NCBI GenBank assembly: GCA_016722045.1
Contig: JADKGY010000006.1
Span: 310,001 to 374,000, forward strand
Origin: Candidatus Opimibacter skivensis
GTDB taxonomy: Bacteria; Bacteroidota; Bacteroidia; Chitinophagales; Saprospiraceae
DNA: 64,000 bases
Direction of reading: 5' to 3'
This document shows, piece by piece, positions 6,938 through 16,428 of this stretch. Every line of letters begins with the position of its first letter. Within the stretch, counting starts at the first letter, position 1. The notes below the pieces were generated by a model. The model was not told where the DNA came from, ran no database searches, and saw nothing but the letters and a program-made list of their open reading frames with translations. Position numbers and translations under genes: made by a program.

Positions 6938-9355
6938 ATGAATACCTCTACTAACAAAAACCTAAACGGTAAAAACAGTAATGGAAGTAATGGAACTGAT
7001 GGCAATGCACCAAAGAACATCTCGTACTTCATGAACACCAAAAACTGGTGGGGTCCATTGACATTTATTTTCGTCATCAGTGTTCTTGGTGTAGGTATGA
7101 TTGCTTTTCAGACCTATAATGATGCTCCACCCACGGCAAGATATATGTCCGGCAAAGGTGACATTTTGGTCAGTAAAGAATCCATTGAAAAAGGACAGAT
7201 CATATTTCACAAATATGCGCTGATGGAATATGGAAGTTTTTTTGGCGATGGCGCACAACGCGGACCTGACTTCACGGCTGAGGCATTGCATCATATAAGT
7301 CTTTATATGAATGACTTCTATGTTCAGAAATTTAAAGATGACAAAGGCAAGGAACCTGATCAAATGGAAACCAAAATCATCGGCGAAGAGGTAAAGGAGG
7401 AATTGAAAGTCAATCGATATGATAAAGAATCAAACACAGTCATGCTATCCGATGCCGAAGCTTATGCAGTAGGCAAATTGAATACCTATTATACAGATCT
7501 CTTTATCGACAAAAATACTGAGCCCACTTTTCCTCCGGTAGACTATATTAAAGACCGGCAGGAAGTATCCGATTTAAGTTCATTTTTCTTTTGGGGAGCA
7601 TGGGTCTGTGTGACCGAGCGTCCGGGAAGTAACTTCAGCTACACGCATAACTGGCCTTTCGATCCCGGCGCAGGTAATACACCTACTTCACCTGTGATCT
7701 TATGGAGTGTCCTGGGTCTTTTGGGCTTTGTACTTGCTTGTGGTATTGTACTTTATTTTATCGGTCAGTATAATCAACTATCAAACAAATTTTTTAAACC
7801 TCCGGTAAAGGATTTATTTACCATTGAAAAAGTCAGGAATTATTCACCATCAAAAACACAGCGGGCTACGTTCAAATTCTTTTTTGTAGCTATTCTTTTA
7901 TTTTTCCTCCAGGTGACCAGCGGACTTGTGACAATAAATGATTTCGTCAATTATTTACATTACGTGGGCATTAATATTGCCGGTGTTGTTCCGGTGACCA
8001 TTTCACGCAGCTGGCATTTAATGCTGGCTTTATATTGGATTTCAACTTGTTGGATTGCTTCTTCGATATTCATCCTGCCTATTATGGCTAAAAAAGAAAT
8101 ACCCGGCCAGTTAAGATTGATTAATATACTATTTGTTTTATTGTTCGTCCTTGTGGGTGGTTCATTATTTGGAATGGTCATGGGTCCATTAGGGTTGATG
8201 GGCAAGTGGTCAAATTTTCTTGGCCACCAGGGTTGGGAGTTTGTAGATTTTGGGAAAGCATACCAGTTTTTACTCATGGGTATTTTTGTATTGTGGGGCA
8301 TAGTAGTATACCGAGGGATCAAACCTGCATTTGTGAAACATGAACCCTGGAATCTTCCCAACTGGATCATGTATTCTGTCATCGGTATTCCATTATTATT
8401 TCTTTCCGGATTTGTGGCCAGGCCGGAGACTAACTTTGTCATTGCTGATTTCTGGAGATGGATGGTGATTCACATGTGGGTCGAGGCATTCTTCGAAGTA
8501 TTTATTACAGTCATCGTCAGTTATCTAATGGTGCTCATGGGACTTGTCAGCAGACAGGCTGCAATCCGTGTCGTTTATTTTGCAACCATATTATTTTTAG
8601 GAACCGGGCTCTTAGGTATTTCACATAATTTTTACTGGAATGCAAAACCTGTGGCCACAATGGCTTTAGGAAGCATTTTCTCAACATTACAATTTGTACC
8701 ACTCATCCTGTTGACTGTTGAAGCATGGCGTTTTAAGAATATGCCAAAAATAGCGTTGGGTAATGTAGAATATAAAAATCTTGGTGAGTTTGGTTTTCCG
8801 GAAGTATTTCTTTTTTTAATTGCAGTTAATTTCTGGAATTTCTTTGGAGCCGGCGTATTGGGCATCATTGTCAATCTTCCGATCATGAATTATTTTGAAC
8901 ATGGCACTTATCTCACCATCAATCATGCTCATGCTGCATTGATGGGTGTGTACGGAAATATCTCATTAGCGGCATTTCTTTTCGCTACAAGGCTATTGAT
9001 TAAACCCGGCAGTTGGAACATACAAATCATCAAGGTTTCATTCTGGTCTATTAACGTCGGGCTTATGCTTATGGTCGTGTTAGATTTGTTTCCTGCAGGT
9101 GCTGTTCAATTTAAATCTGTAGTAGATCATGGACTTTGGTATGGCCGTTCCGCTGAATTTATCGAAGCAGGTATATTCAGATCATTTACCTGGTTAAGAG
9201 GTATAGGCGCCAGTGTTTTTTATTTTGGTGGTGTACTGCCGCTGACCTGGTTTGTCATCTCCAGGATAAGGTCCATCAAAGTTTGGAAACCAGAAGACAC
9301 TACAGTGTTGGATGCCGAACCTGAAATGGAACCCATGGTAGAGGAAGTAATTTAA
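6938..9355 (+). CDS. norB: Quinol-dependent nitric oxide reductase (qNor, single-subunit NorB/NorZ)
   Basis: An 805-residue inner-membrane enzyme that reduces two NO to N2O using quinol electrons. The length and the N-terminal extension (a fused NorC-like periplasmic domain without a haem motif, 'ESIEKGQIIFHKYALMEYGSFFGDGAQRGPD', and 'FSYTHNWPFDPGAGN' at about 230) are typical of qNor. About 14 membrane segments follow. Expected metal ligands are His360 ('SRSWHLMLALYW'), His512 and Glu516 in 'HMWVEAFFEVF' (non-haem iron site) and His663/His665 in 'NHAHAALMGVYGN'. The enzyme is usually for NO detoxification or partial denitrification. No other denitrification gene is in the window. The nearby Rrf2 regulator may control it, but no matching operator is seen. 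The first 25 residues are Asn/Gly-rich and low in complexity. Confidence 0.94.
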   Translation: MNTSTNKNLNGKNSNGSNGTDGNAPKNISYFMNTKNWWGPLTFIFVISVLGVGMIAFQTYNDAPPTARYMSGKGDILVSKESIEKGQIIFHKYALMEYGSFFGDGAQRGPDFTAEALHHISLYMNDFYVQKFKDDKGKEPDQMETKIIGEEVKEELKVNRYDKESNTVMLSDAEAYAVGKLNTYYTDLFIDKNTEPTFPPVDYIKDRQEVSDLSSFFFWGAWVCVTERPGSNFSYTHNWPFDPGAGNTPTSPVILWSVLGLLGFVLACGIVLYFIGQYNQLSNKFFKPPVKDLFTIEKVRNYSPSKTQRATFKFFFVAILLFFLQVTSGLVTINDFVNYLHYVGINIAGVVPVTISRSWHLMLALYWISTCWIASSIFILPIMAKKEIPGQLRLINILFVLLFVLVGGSLFGMVMGPLGLMGKWSNFLGHQGWEFVDFGKAYQFLLMGIFVLWGIVVYRGIKPAFVKHEPWNLPNWIMYSVIGIPLLFLSGFVARPETNFVIADFWRWMVIHMWVEAFFEVFITVIVSYLMVLMGLVSRQAAIRVVYFATILFLGTGLLGISHNFYWNAKPVATMALGSIFSTLQFVPLILLTVEAWRFKNMPKIALGNVEYKNLGEFGFPEVFLFLIAVNFWNFFGAGVLGIIVNLPIMNYFEHGTYLTINHAHAALMGVYGNISLAAFLFATRLLIKPGSWNIQIIKVSFWSINVGLMLMVVLDLFPAGAVQFKSVVDHGLWYGRSAEFIEAGIFRSFTWLRGIGASVFYFGGVLPLTWFVISRIRSIKVWKPEDTTVLDAEPEMEPMVEEVI

Positions 9356-9382
9356 TTAATTGTTGCTTAGCGATTGATAATG

Positions 9383-9415
9383 AAAAGGGCGTGACAATTT
9401 ACTTGCCGCCCTTTT
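9383..9415. terminator. bidirectional terminator between norB and the ABC-F gene
   Basis: aaaagggcg and cgccctttt form a 9-bp perfect stem flanked by A and T runs, lying between convergent genes, so it can serve both. Confidence 0.8.
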
Positions 9416-9419
9416 CATT

Positions 9420-11285
9420 TTAAATCGTTTCAAGCTGCTCCGCCAGCTCCATCCATTTCAATTCCAATTCACCTAACTGACTTACTGTGTCCTTCAGCTC
9501 ACGATCCCAACGTTGAAGATCAGAAAGTGAAGGATCGGGTCTCAGGAAATTTTCTTCTAGTTTCTTTTTTGTTTTTTCAAGTTGCTCTATACTTTTCTCT
9601 GCACGACGTAAAGCTTTTCTCACTTCCTGCCTATCTGCTGCAGTCTGAGTTTCATGCTGATTATCTTTTTCATCCGGAATCACATCCGTTGCATTCACCT
9701 GATTTTCTTTATAGACTGAATATGCAGTATACCCACCTGGAAAATCTTTTATAAATCCATCACCTTCCAGTACAAAAAGATGATCAGCCAGTTTATCAAG
9801 CATATACCGATCGTGGGAAGCAAGTATTACCACACCCGGAAATTCCATCAGAAAATCTTCCAATACATTTAAAGTCAGAATATCAAGATCATTGGTAGGC
9901 TCATCAAGGATCAGCATATTTGGATTAGACATCAGGATCGTCAGCAGATATAATCTCCTTCGTTCTCCCCCACTGATCTGCGAATAATATACCTGCTGCT
10001 GTGGTCTGGGAAATAAAAATCGTTCAAGCAATTGTTCTGCCGTAATTTTTCCGCCCCCTTTCAATGGAATATAATCGGCGATGTCGCGAACGATATCGAT
10101 AAGACGTTTGTCTACTTCGACTTTCAGCCCATCCTGATTCATCCGTCCAATCTTCAATGTGTCACCGTGCACTACTTTACCTGCTGTAGGTTTTAATTCA
10201 CCAGTCAGCAATGATATGAATGTACTTTTACCTGCTCCATTAGGGCCGATGATACCTACCCGATCACGATTTGGAAATTTGTAATCAAACTTTTTGATGA
10301 GCCAATGATCAGGTGTGTAATAAAATCCAAGATTGTGGCATTCGAGAATTTTTGAACCTAAGCGTTGCATATCGATTTCCATATGCACGGAATCCTGATA
10401 AATCACTCTTGCGGCGGAGGCTTTTACATTTTCAAAATTATCAATCCGTGCTTTATTCTTAGTCGTTCTTGCTTTGGGCATGCGACGAATCCATTCCAGT
10501 TCTTTCTTCATCAATTGCTTCGCCTTTTCCTGTGAGGATTGCATTGATTCCATCATTGCTGCTTTCTTTTCCAGGTAATCAGAATAATTCCCCTGGAAAC
10601 TTCTGAGCTGGCCACGGTCAAGTTCAAGGATTTGATTACATACCCTGTCCAGAAAATAACGGTCGTGTGTGACGACGAGAAATGTTTTGTCTGATTGTGA
10701 TAGATAATTTTCGAGCCATTCGACCATCATCATATCGAGGTGATTGGTGGGCTCATCGAGTACGACCACATCTTGTTTCGCCAGGATAACCATAGCCAGC
10801 GCAAGACGTTTTTTTTGTCCACCTGAAAGCTGACTGATGGGTTTGTCAGGATCTTCAAAATGTAGTTGATGTAGTAGCTGCAGGATTGTGGACTCAACAT
10901 CCCATGCATTGTGATCATCCATGTGGACTGCAGAGTGTTGTAGTGCCTCCTCATCAGCTGATAAGGAAGCGTTGTGATGATTGGCCCAGGCTTTTATTTC
11001 AGGTAGATCAATCGTCAAAATGGCATCACGAATGGTTTGTCCGGCTTCGAATTCAGGCTCCTGATCGAGGTATCCTACCCTGATATTTGGGGACACTAAC
11101 ACCTTGGCATGTTCGCCTTCGGGAGAGATGATACCGCTCAGGATCCGCATCAATGTTGTCTTTCCGGATCCATTTTGAGCGATGAGGGCTATTTTATCCC
11201 CCCGATTGATCCGGAGATCGATGTTATCTAACAGGATTTTCTCCCCGTAAGATTTATTTACTGCTTCAAGAGTGATATAATTCAT
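9420..11285 (-). CDS. ABC-F family ATPase, Uup-like
   Basis: A 621-residue soluble protein with two ABC ATPase domains and no membrane segments. Domain 1 carries Walker A 'GSGKTT', signature 'LSGGQKKR' and Walker B 'VVLDEPTNHLD'. Domain 2 carries 'GPNGAGKST', 'ISGGERRRL' and 'LILDEPTNDLD'. Between them lies the ABC-F linker rich in Lys and Arg ('RRMPKARTTKNKARIDNFE'). The last 75 residues form a charged coiled coil (KALRRAEKSIEQLEKTKKKL), as in Uup/EttA relatives. ABC-F proteins act at the ribosome or, for Uup, on DNA structures. The C-terminal coiled coil favours the Uup branch. The gene is single and convergent with norB. Confidence 0.9.
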   Translation of the reverse strand: MNYITLEAVNKSYGEKILLDNIDLRINRGDKIALIAQNGSGKTTLMRILSGIISPEGEHAKVLVSPNIRVGYLDQEPEFEAGQTIRDAILTIDLPEIKAWANHHNASLSADEEALQHSAVHMDDHNAWDVESTILQLLHQLHFEDPDKPISQLSGGQKKRLALAMVILAKQDVVVLDEPTNHLDMMMVEWLENYLSQSDKTFLVVTHDRYFLDRVCNQILELDRGQLRSFQGNYSDYLEKKAAMMESMQSSQEKAKQLMKKELEWIRRMPKARTTKNKARIDNFENVKASAARVIYQDSVHMEIDMQRLGSKILECHNLGFYYTPDHWLIKKFDYKFPNRDRVGIIGPNGAGKSTFISLLTGELKPTAGKVVHGDTLKIGRMNQDGLKVEVDKRLIDIVRDIADYIPLKGGGKITAEQLLERFLFPRPQQQVYYSQISGGERRRLYLLTILMSNPNMLILDEPTNDLDILTLNVLEDFLMEFPGVVILASHDRYMLDKLADHLFVLEGDGFIKDFPGGYTAYSVYKENQVNATDVIPDEKDNQHETQTAADRQEVRKALRRAEKSIEQLEKTKKKLEENFLRPDPSLSDLQRWDRELKDTVSQLGELELKWMELAEQLETI

Positions 11286-11341
11286 TGGTGTAAAGATGCG
11301 ATTCAGAGCTCAAACGAAACTCCAAGTCCCCTTTAGGGGAT

Positions 11342-11390
11342 GGTTGCTGAGCTGAAGCCCAAGGTAAGTGTATAAGGTGGTCGAAGTATA
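11342..11390. repeat. copy of a dispersed intergenic repeat (ggttgctgagctg family)
   Basis: ggttgctgagctg followed by ccaaggt and, about 17 bp on, ggtcgaag also occur, in the other orientation and in the same order, at about 50930-51000. The stretch 11286-11593 contains no gene. It holds this copy, two purine/pyrimidine tandem arrays and a terminator. Confidence 0.5.
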
Positions 11391-11451
11391 GGGGCAAAAG
11401 GATACGAGCGTGATGTAATTCATGTAACTGCAAAGATAGGCTAAGAAGGAA

Positions 11452-11593
11452 GAAGAGGCAGAAAAGGCAGAAAAGGCAGAAAAGGCGGAAAGGGCAGAAA
11501 AGATGGAGAGAAAAAAAACCACTTCATGAACATGAAGTGGTTTTTTTTGCCTTAGCCTTAAATTTCCTTAGCCTTAGCCTCTTTTTCTTTCGC
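11452..11593. repeat. inverted pair of short tandem arrays around a terminator
   Basis: At 11452-11510 there are about six units of the aaaaggcag type. At 11549-11593 there are pyrimidine-rich ccttag/gcctt units that read, on the minus strand, as aggctaagg beginning at the TAG stop of the S41 protease gene. The two arrays are roughly complementary and sit on either side of the hairpin at 11511-11548, so the whole stretch could fold into one long structure. Confidence 0.6.
11511..11548. terminator. strong rho-independent terminator of the S41 protease gene
   Basis: Two perfect 18-bp arms (eight A followed by accacttcatg-like sequence and its complement ending in eight T) with a 2-base loop. 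The poly-T lies correctly for either direction. It serves the minus-strand protease gene. Confidence 0.9.
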
Positions 11594-13726
11594 CTAACTC
11601 TTATGATTCACCGCCGTCATATCTTTCATGATGTGCAGTGTCTCTTCGAGATATACATCTTTACCAAGACCTTCAAGGAAAGCCTGGTTACGTCCTATTT
11701 TTGACGAATCAGCCTCAATCGCCGGAAGATCAAGCGCCAGATTATGCGGCTTCAGTCCATCGATAGTTCCAAATATCTTTTTGAAAGCTTTAGATTCTTC
11801 ATCACGTGACATATCAAGAGAACGATATTCATCTAATTGCAAAGGCACCTTCGTTTCGTCAGTGATCTGTTTGATACGTTTTGCATTCATCTCAATCTTG
11901 TCGAATACAGGTGAGGATGCTATTCTTTGTTCGCTCTTTTTCTTTAGATCATTAAGCCCGGTTAAGTTATACACATCCTGGCTGTAAGGAACAGGTTGAA
12001 TTTCGGTCCACTCCATCGGATAATCAAGTTCCTTTTCACCGGAATCAATATACTCCTGGTTGTCCGGAAGATTGATATCGGGTGTGACACCTCTCAACTG
12101 TGTAGAGCCACCATTGATCCGATAGAATTTCTGCAATGTCAGTTTTACTTCACCCAGTGGTTTCATGTCATCATTGCCCTGAACCACTTTATCCAGATCA
12201 AAAAATCGCTGAACAGAACCTTTCCCAAATGTTGACTTACCACCTACAATCACTGCCCGGCCATAATCCTGCAATGCAGCTGCAAGAATTTCAGATGCAC
12301 TTGCACTCTGCGTGTTGACCATGACGACAAGAGGTCCTGTATATAATACCTGATCATCTTTGTCCTTAAGAATATTAGGAACAGAATTTCTCCCTACAAC
12401 CTGTACAATAGGTCCGTCTTTGATAAATAATCCTGACATCTGCACGACATCATTGAGTGAGCCACCACTATTATTACGCAGGTCAAGGATTATTCCTTTG
12501 ACATTAGCCTTCATCAGTTTTTCAACTTCTATCGCAACGTCTTGTGAACAACTACGACCATTCGGATTTTCAAAATCAGCATAGAATTTTGGAAGATAGA
12601 TGTAACCTACATTTCCAACCTGACCTTCAAGATCCATTATGGCAGATTTCGCAAATCCTTCATCAAGCAGTACTTCGTCCCGCACTATTGTAATCTCACG
12701 GACTGTACCATCTGGCTTACGAACTGTAAGTGTCACTTTAGTGCCTTTAGGACCCCTGATCAAACCAACAACTTCATCTACTACCCAACCTGTCACATCA
12801 ACAGGTTCCTTTTGATTCTCCTGCTGAACTTTAAATATTTTGTCATCTACTTCAAGTTCTTTTTCTTTCCATGCAGGTCCGCCAGGAATAACGAGGACAA
12901 CCTTCGTGTAGTCACCATCCATTTGCAGACGGGCACCAATACCTTCGAGTCGCCCTGACATATTGATATCGAAATCTTCTTTTTCTTTTGGATTGAAATA
13001 ATCAGAGTGTGGATCAAACACATTGGTGATACTATTCAGATACATTTCAAAACGATCTGATCTTCGTACTTTATCGAGGCGAACATACCAGGCATCAAAA
13101 TCTTTTTTGACATCTGCCCGGGCAGCCGCTTCTAACTCTGCTACTGACTTCTTTCCACCTTCAGGTTCTTCAGTTAATTCTTCCTGATCTTTAATTTTAT
13201 CATTGAGCCTGGTAAGAGTTTCAAATTTCAGATACGTTCGCCAGAATTCCTTTAGTTCCTCGTCGTTCTTTGCAAATGATCTTTTCTCACCATCTGTTTC
13301 GATAGAATCTTTAGTAGTAAAGTCGAATGGACGGCTCAGAATATCGGGATACCAAAGACGCGTTTTTTCAACGGCTTTATTAATTCGGTCATAGGTAATA
13401 TCAAAGAAGTGGAGATTCAAATCTTCAGGCTGAAGAGAATTGTCAAGGCTATCCTTGTAATCATCCATAAGGTCCAGGTCCTGAATAGTAAGGAATCGCT
13501 TCATTCCATCCAGGCGGTCCAGATATGTATCATAGAGCTTATGGGAGAAGGTATCATCAAGAGGCACATTCCTGAAATGCAAATTACTCAGCAACTGAAC
13601 GACAGCCTGAAGAATCAATTTTTCTTTATCCTCATTATCAGGTTGTCTGTAGAATGCCAGGCCTACATAGGCCAGAATACCGGTAAGGGCAGCTATTATC
13701 CAAATCCTCATGGTCAATGTTTTCAT
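11594..13726 (-). CDS. prc: Tail-specific C-terminal processing peptidase, S41 family (Prc/Tsp-like)
   Basis: A serine protease of the envelope that degrades or trims proteins from their C terminus. The open frame extends to 13810, but the start at 13726 (MKTLTMRIW) gives a clean N-terminal signal anchor, so I prefer it (710 residues). In order: signal anchor, a long helical N-terminal Tsp domain ('DRLDGMKRFLTIQDLDLMDDY'), a PDZ domain ('LEGIGARLQMDGDYTKVVLVIPGGPA'), and the S41 core with 'GIILDLRNNSGGSL', the 'SASASEI' serine region and the catalytic Lys in 'STFGKGSVQ'. The C-terminal helical region is typical of Prc ('MEWTEIQPVPY'). Length agrees with E. coli Prc (about 680). It is divergent from the cytochrome lipoprotein gene, and a very strong terminator follows. 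Confidence 0.92.
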   Translation of the reverse strand: MKTLTMRIWIIAALTGILAYVGLAFYRQPDNEDKEKLILQAVVQLLSNLHFRNVPLDDTFSHKLYDTYLDRLDGMKRFLTIQDLDLMDDYKDSLDNSLQPEDLNLHFFDITYDRINKAVEKTRLWYPDILSRPFDFTTKDSIETDGEKRSFAKNDEELKEFWRTYLKFETLTRLNDKIKDQEELTEEPEGGKKSVAELEAAARADVKKDFDAWYVRLDKVRRSDRFEMYLNSITNVFDPHSDYFNPKEKEDFDINMSGRLEGIGARLQMDGDYTKVVLVIPGGPAWKEKELEVDDKIFKVQQENQKEPVDVTGWVVDEVVGLIRGPKGTKVTLTVRKPDGTVREITIVRDEVLLDEGFAKSAIMDLEGQVGNVGYIYLPKFYADFENPNGRSCSQDVAIEVEKLMKANVKGIILDLRNNSGGSLNDVVQMSGLFIKDGPIVQVVGRNSVPNILKDKDDQVLYTGPLVVMVNTQSASASEILAAALQDYGRAVIVGGKSTFGKGSVQRFFDLDKVVQGNDDMKPLGEVKLTLQKFYRINGGSTQLRGVTPDINLPDNQEYIDSGEKELDYPMEWTEIQPVPYSQDVYNLTGLNDLKKKSEQRIASSPVFDKIEMNAKRIKQITDETKVPLQLDEYRSLDMSRDEESKAFKKIFGTIDGLKPHNLALDLPAIEADSSKIGRNQAFLEGLGKDVYLEETLHIMKDMTAVNHKS

Positions 13727-13922
13727 TTTTTTCAGGACAGGGCCTGATATGTTGTTTAGGAATACAAAGTACGTGCTTATAACAATTCCAACGGGCAAAT
13801 CTTGTACCACTGAAGGGTATTTAACGACACGATAACATAAATTGTTTATTCCCGTTTATGGATTCTGCGTTAACTGCAATTCACGCGAGGTCATTCATTT
13901 TACCTTAAAATATAGGTCTTTT

Positions 13923-14303
13923 ATGCCAAAACGAGTTGATTTTCAGGCAAAACCGGTCTTTCTGGTCCTTTTCTTAGCTGTAGCTATGGGATGGTCCTCC
14001 TGTGGAAAAGATACTATCACAATGTTTGATTGTACAGGGATAAGCCCTTCCTATGCGGTTGATATTAAACCTATCCTGAATGCATCTTGTGCCCTTTCAG
14101 GCTGTCATGATGCCTATAGCCCAAATGCCGGGTATGATTTCAGTTCGTATAATTCCGCATCATCAGGCAGCCAATCTGGTCGATTTCTGGGGGCCATTCA
14201 GCAAAAACGAGGATATCTGGCAATGCCAAATGGTCTGCCCAAACTGAGTGACAATAATATTAAACTGCTGACTTGCTGGGTACAGAATGGGTCTCCGAAA
14301 TGA
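13923..14303 (+). CDS. Monohaem c-type cytochrome-like lipoprotein with a CX4CH haem site
   Basis: From the ATG at 13923 the product has 126 residues with a lipobox at Cys27 (WSSC). An upstream in-frame ATG at 13842 would put 27 hydrophilic residues before the signal peptide and is unlikely. The haem motif is Cys56-ALSG-Cys61-His62, that is CX4CH rather than CX2CH. The following 'AMPNGLPKLSDNNIKLL' offers Met101 as sixth ligand, and 'CWVQNGSPK' closes the fold, as in small Bacteroidota cytochrome-like lipoproteins. CX4CH sites are known to bind haem in tetrahaem cytochrome c3. The protein would be an electron carrier anchored to the outer or inner membrane. Its partner is not evident. Confidence 0.72.
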   Translation: MPKRVDFQAKPVFLVLFLAVAMGWSSCGKDTITMFDCTGISPSYAVDIKPILNASCALSGCHDAYSPNAGYDFSSYNSASSGSQSGRFLGAIQQKRGYLAMPNGLPKLSDNNIKLLTCWVQNGSPK

Positions 14304-14305
14304 GA

Positions 14306-14355
14306 AAAGGAGTAACGAATAACGAGTAACGAGTAACGAGTAACGAATATCGAGA
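14306..14355 (+). repeat. 7-bp tandem repeat (gagtaac) after the cytochrome gene
   Basis: About five to six units of gagtaac/gaataac begin seven bases after the TGA stop. The same unit returns at 16197-16275 on the far side of the serine hydrolase gene, in the same orientation, so that gene is bracketed by direct repeats. Confidence 0.7.
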
Positions 14356-14477
14356 ACAGTGAAGATTATGTCTTTATTCAAAAAATTGAATTAAAGCAAT
14401 AAGCAAAAGCAAAGAACAAATAATGAAGTACCGACTACTAAATGTATTTTCGACAACCAAATAAAAGGGTGAATCAT

Positions 14478-16196
14478 ATGACTTCAGTGAAATATTTCTT
14501 CTTGCTACCAATTCTTTTTTTAGGTTTCATTCTTCATGCCCAACAAAATGATCTTCCAGCTGATATCAAAGCAAGTATACTTCAGCGTATTGATGCCGGT
14601 AAAAATCCAAGCATTGTTGTAGGTATTCTTGATTCAAATGGGCCACGATATTTTTCATTTGGAAAAACAACTGAAAATGGAAAAAAAGTAGATGAGCATT
14701 CGATTTACGAAATAGGTTCCATCTCGAAAGTTTTCACAGCGACTTTATTGGCAGACATGATCATAAAAGGACAACTAAGTGTTGATGATCCGATAGAAAT
14801 ATTTCTTCCCATTTCCGTTCATGTTCCAACTTATGAAGGAAAACATATCACGTTGGGAAATTTATCGGATCACACTTCTTCACTCCCACGAATGCCGGAT
14901 AATTTTGATCCTGCCGATCCATTAAATCCATATGCGGATTATACAGTAGATCAGATGTATTCATTCCTGTCTTCTTACACATTGACTCGTCCGATAGGTT
15001 CCCAATATGAATATTCGAATCTTGCTGTAGGACTTTTGGGGCATATCCTATCACTTAAAGCAGGCGTATCCTATGAAGACCTCTTGACCAGAACCGTCAC
15101 CGCACCATTGCATATGGATGAAACCAGGATTACACTTTCGGGTGAAATGAAAAAAAATCTGGCGATCGGGCATACGATGGGCATGGAAGTCCCGAACTGG
15201 GACCTTCCCACACTCGCTGGTGCAGGCGCTATCCGAAGCTCGGTATCTGACATGCTCAAATTCCTGTCGGTGCAAATGGGAATCACAGCATCTCCACTTT
15301 CTAAGGCTATAGAACTCACACATCAACCCCGTCATGATAAAGCCAATGGCAACAGTGTCGGTCTCGGATGGCATATCGCACCGGGCGGAGAACATGAAAT
15401 CATATGGCATAATGGAGCCACTGGAGGTTATACTACATTTATTGGATTCTGTAATGATACCAAAACCGGTGTCGCTGTTTTTACGAATTCATCAGAAAAC
15501 GTAGATGACATCGGTTTTCATCTTTTGAATCCTGAAAGGGAACTCAAATCGGTAAAGCCTGGCATCATAAAGAAACTAAAAGAGATCATAGAGAAAGATG
15601 GAGCAGATAAACTCACTGAAAAATTTATGGCGCTCAAACAAAAGAATGCAGATGAGTATGAAATCTCGGAAAATGATATCAATACACTTGGTTATTATTA
15701 TCTCAGCCTGAAGAAAAACGAGCCTGCACTGGCCCTATTCAGCATAAATGTGATGGAATATCCAAATTCAGCAAATGCCTATGACAGCTATGCGGAAGCC
15801 CTTATGAAAAATGGAGATAATGAACTTGCCATCAAGAATTATAAAAAATCTCTTGAACTGAATCCCGGAAATTCGAATGCGGTGGAGATGCTTGAAAAAA
15901 TGGGCACCCACCCCGAATTACCTGAAGTGAAAGTAGATGGGACTATTCTGGAAACTTATGTCGGGACATATGAGCTTGTACCCGGATTTGATATTGTCGT
16001 CACAAAAGAAGAGGATCATTTATTTGCTCAGGCTACAGGCCAGGATAAATTCGAGATTTTTCCAAAGTCATCGACTGAATTCTTTTATAAAGTAGTTGAT
16101 GCACAAATCAATTTCAATAAAAATGATGATGGGAAAATAATAACGCTCACGTTACACCAGGGAGGAAGAGATATCACGGGAAAGAAAAAAGAATAA
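14478..16196 (+). CDS. Serine hydrolase of the beta-lactamase/DD-peptidase fold with TPR repeats
   Basis: An exported enzyme of 572 residues from the ATG at 14478 (MTSVKYFF). The frame opens 12 codons earlier but that adds a polar stretch before the signal peptide. The class C beta-lactamase/penicillin-binding motifs are complete: Ser81-X2-Lys84 in 'GSISK', Tyr-X-Asn in 'YEYSN', and HNG in 'IIWHNGATGGY'. After the catalytic domain (to about residue 355) come a tetratricopeptide region ('YYYLSLKKNEPALALFSINV', 'AIKNYKKSLELNPGNSNAVE') and a C-terminal beta domain seen in many Bacteroidota members. Such proteins are usually esterases or peptidases of unknown substrate. A true beta-lactamase is less likely at this length. 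Confidence 0.82.
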   Translation: MTSVKYFFLLPILFLGFILHAQQNDLPADIKASILQRIDAGKNPSIVVGILDSNGPRYFSFGKTTENGKKVDEHSIYEIGSISKVFTATLLADMIIKGQLSVDDPIEIFLPISVHVPTYEGKHITLGNLSDHTSSLPRMPDNFDPADPLNPYADYTVDQMYSFLSSYTLTRPIGSQYEYSNLAVGLLGHILSLKAGVSYEDLLTRTVTAPLHMDETRITLSGEMKKNLAIGHTMGMEVPNWDLPTLAGAGAIRSSVSDMLKFLSVQMGITASPLSKAIELTHQPRHDKANGNSVGLGWHIAPGGEHEIIWHNGATGGYTTFIGFCNDTKTGVAVFTNSSENVDDIGFHLLNPERELKSVKPGIIKKLKEIIEKDGADKLTEKFMALKQKNADEYEISENDINTLGYYYLSLKKNEPALALFSINVMEYPNSANAYDSYAEALMKNGDNELAIKNYKKSLELNPGNSNAVEMLEKMGTHPELPEVKVDGTILETYVGTYELVPGFDIVVTKEEDHLFAQATGQDKFEIFPKSSTEFFYKVVDAQINFNKNDDGKIITLTLHQGGRDITGKKKE

Positions 16197-16275
16197 CGAG
16201 TAGCGAGTAACGACGAGTAGCGAGTACGAGTAGCGAGTAACGAATAACGAATAACGAATAACGAATAACGAGTGC
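16197..16275 (+). repeat. 7-bp tandem repeat (taacgag/taacgaa) fused to the stop codon
   Basis: About ten degenerate units. The TAA stop of the serine hydrolase is itself the first taacgag unit. The remaining gap to 16428 has no gene and shows no promoter that I can call. Confidence 0.75.
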
Positions 16276-16428
16276 AGTGATGATCAGGCCTTACGAAGTC
16301 ATGAAGTGGTAACGAATAAGTGATCCCTGAGTGCAGATGGCCTGATTACTTGTTTGGTGACAGGATATCTTATCTTAAAATCCGTAATTTAGCCCTGCCT
16401 GTTAAGGCATAACCTAAGATTTCCGTTT

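Noticed and set aside
13726..13810. Upstream start of the S41 protease
   Set aside because: It would place 28 residues before the signal anchor; the internal ATG fits the family better.
14478..16196. True class C beta-lactamase
   Set aside because: The motifs are shared by many esterases and peptidases; the TPR region and extra C-terminal domain are not found in AmpC.
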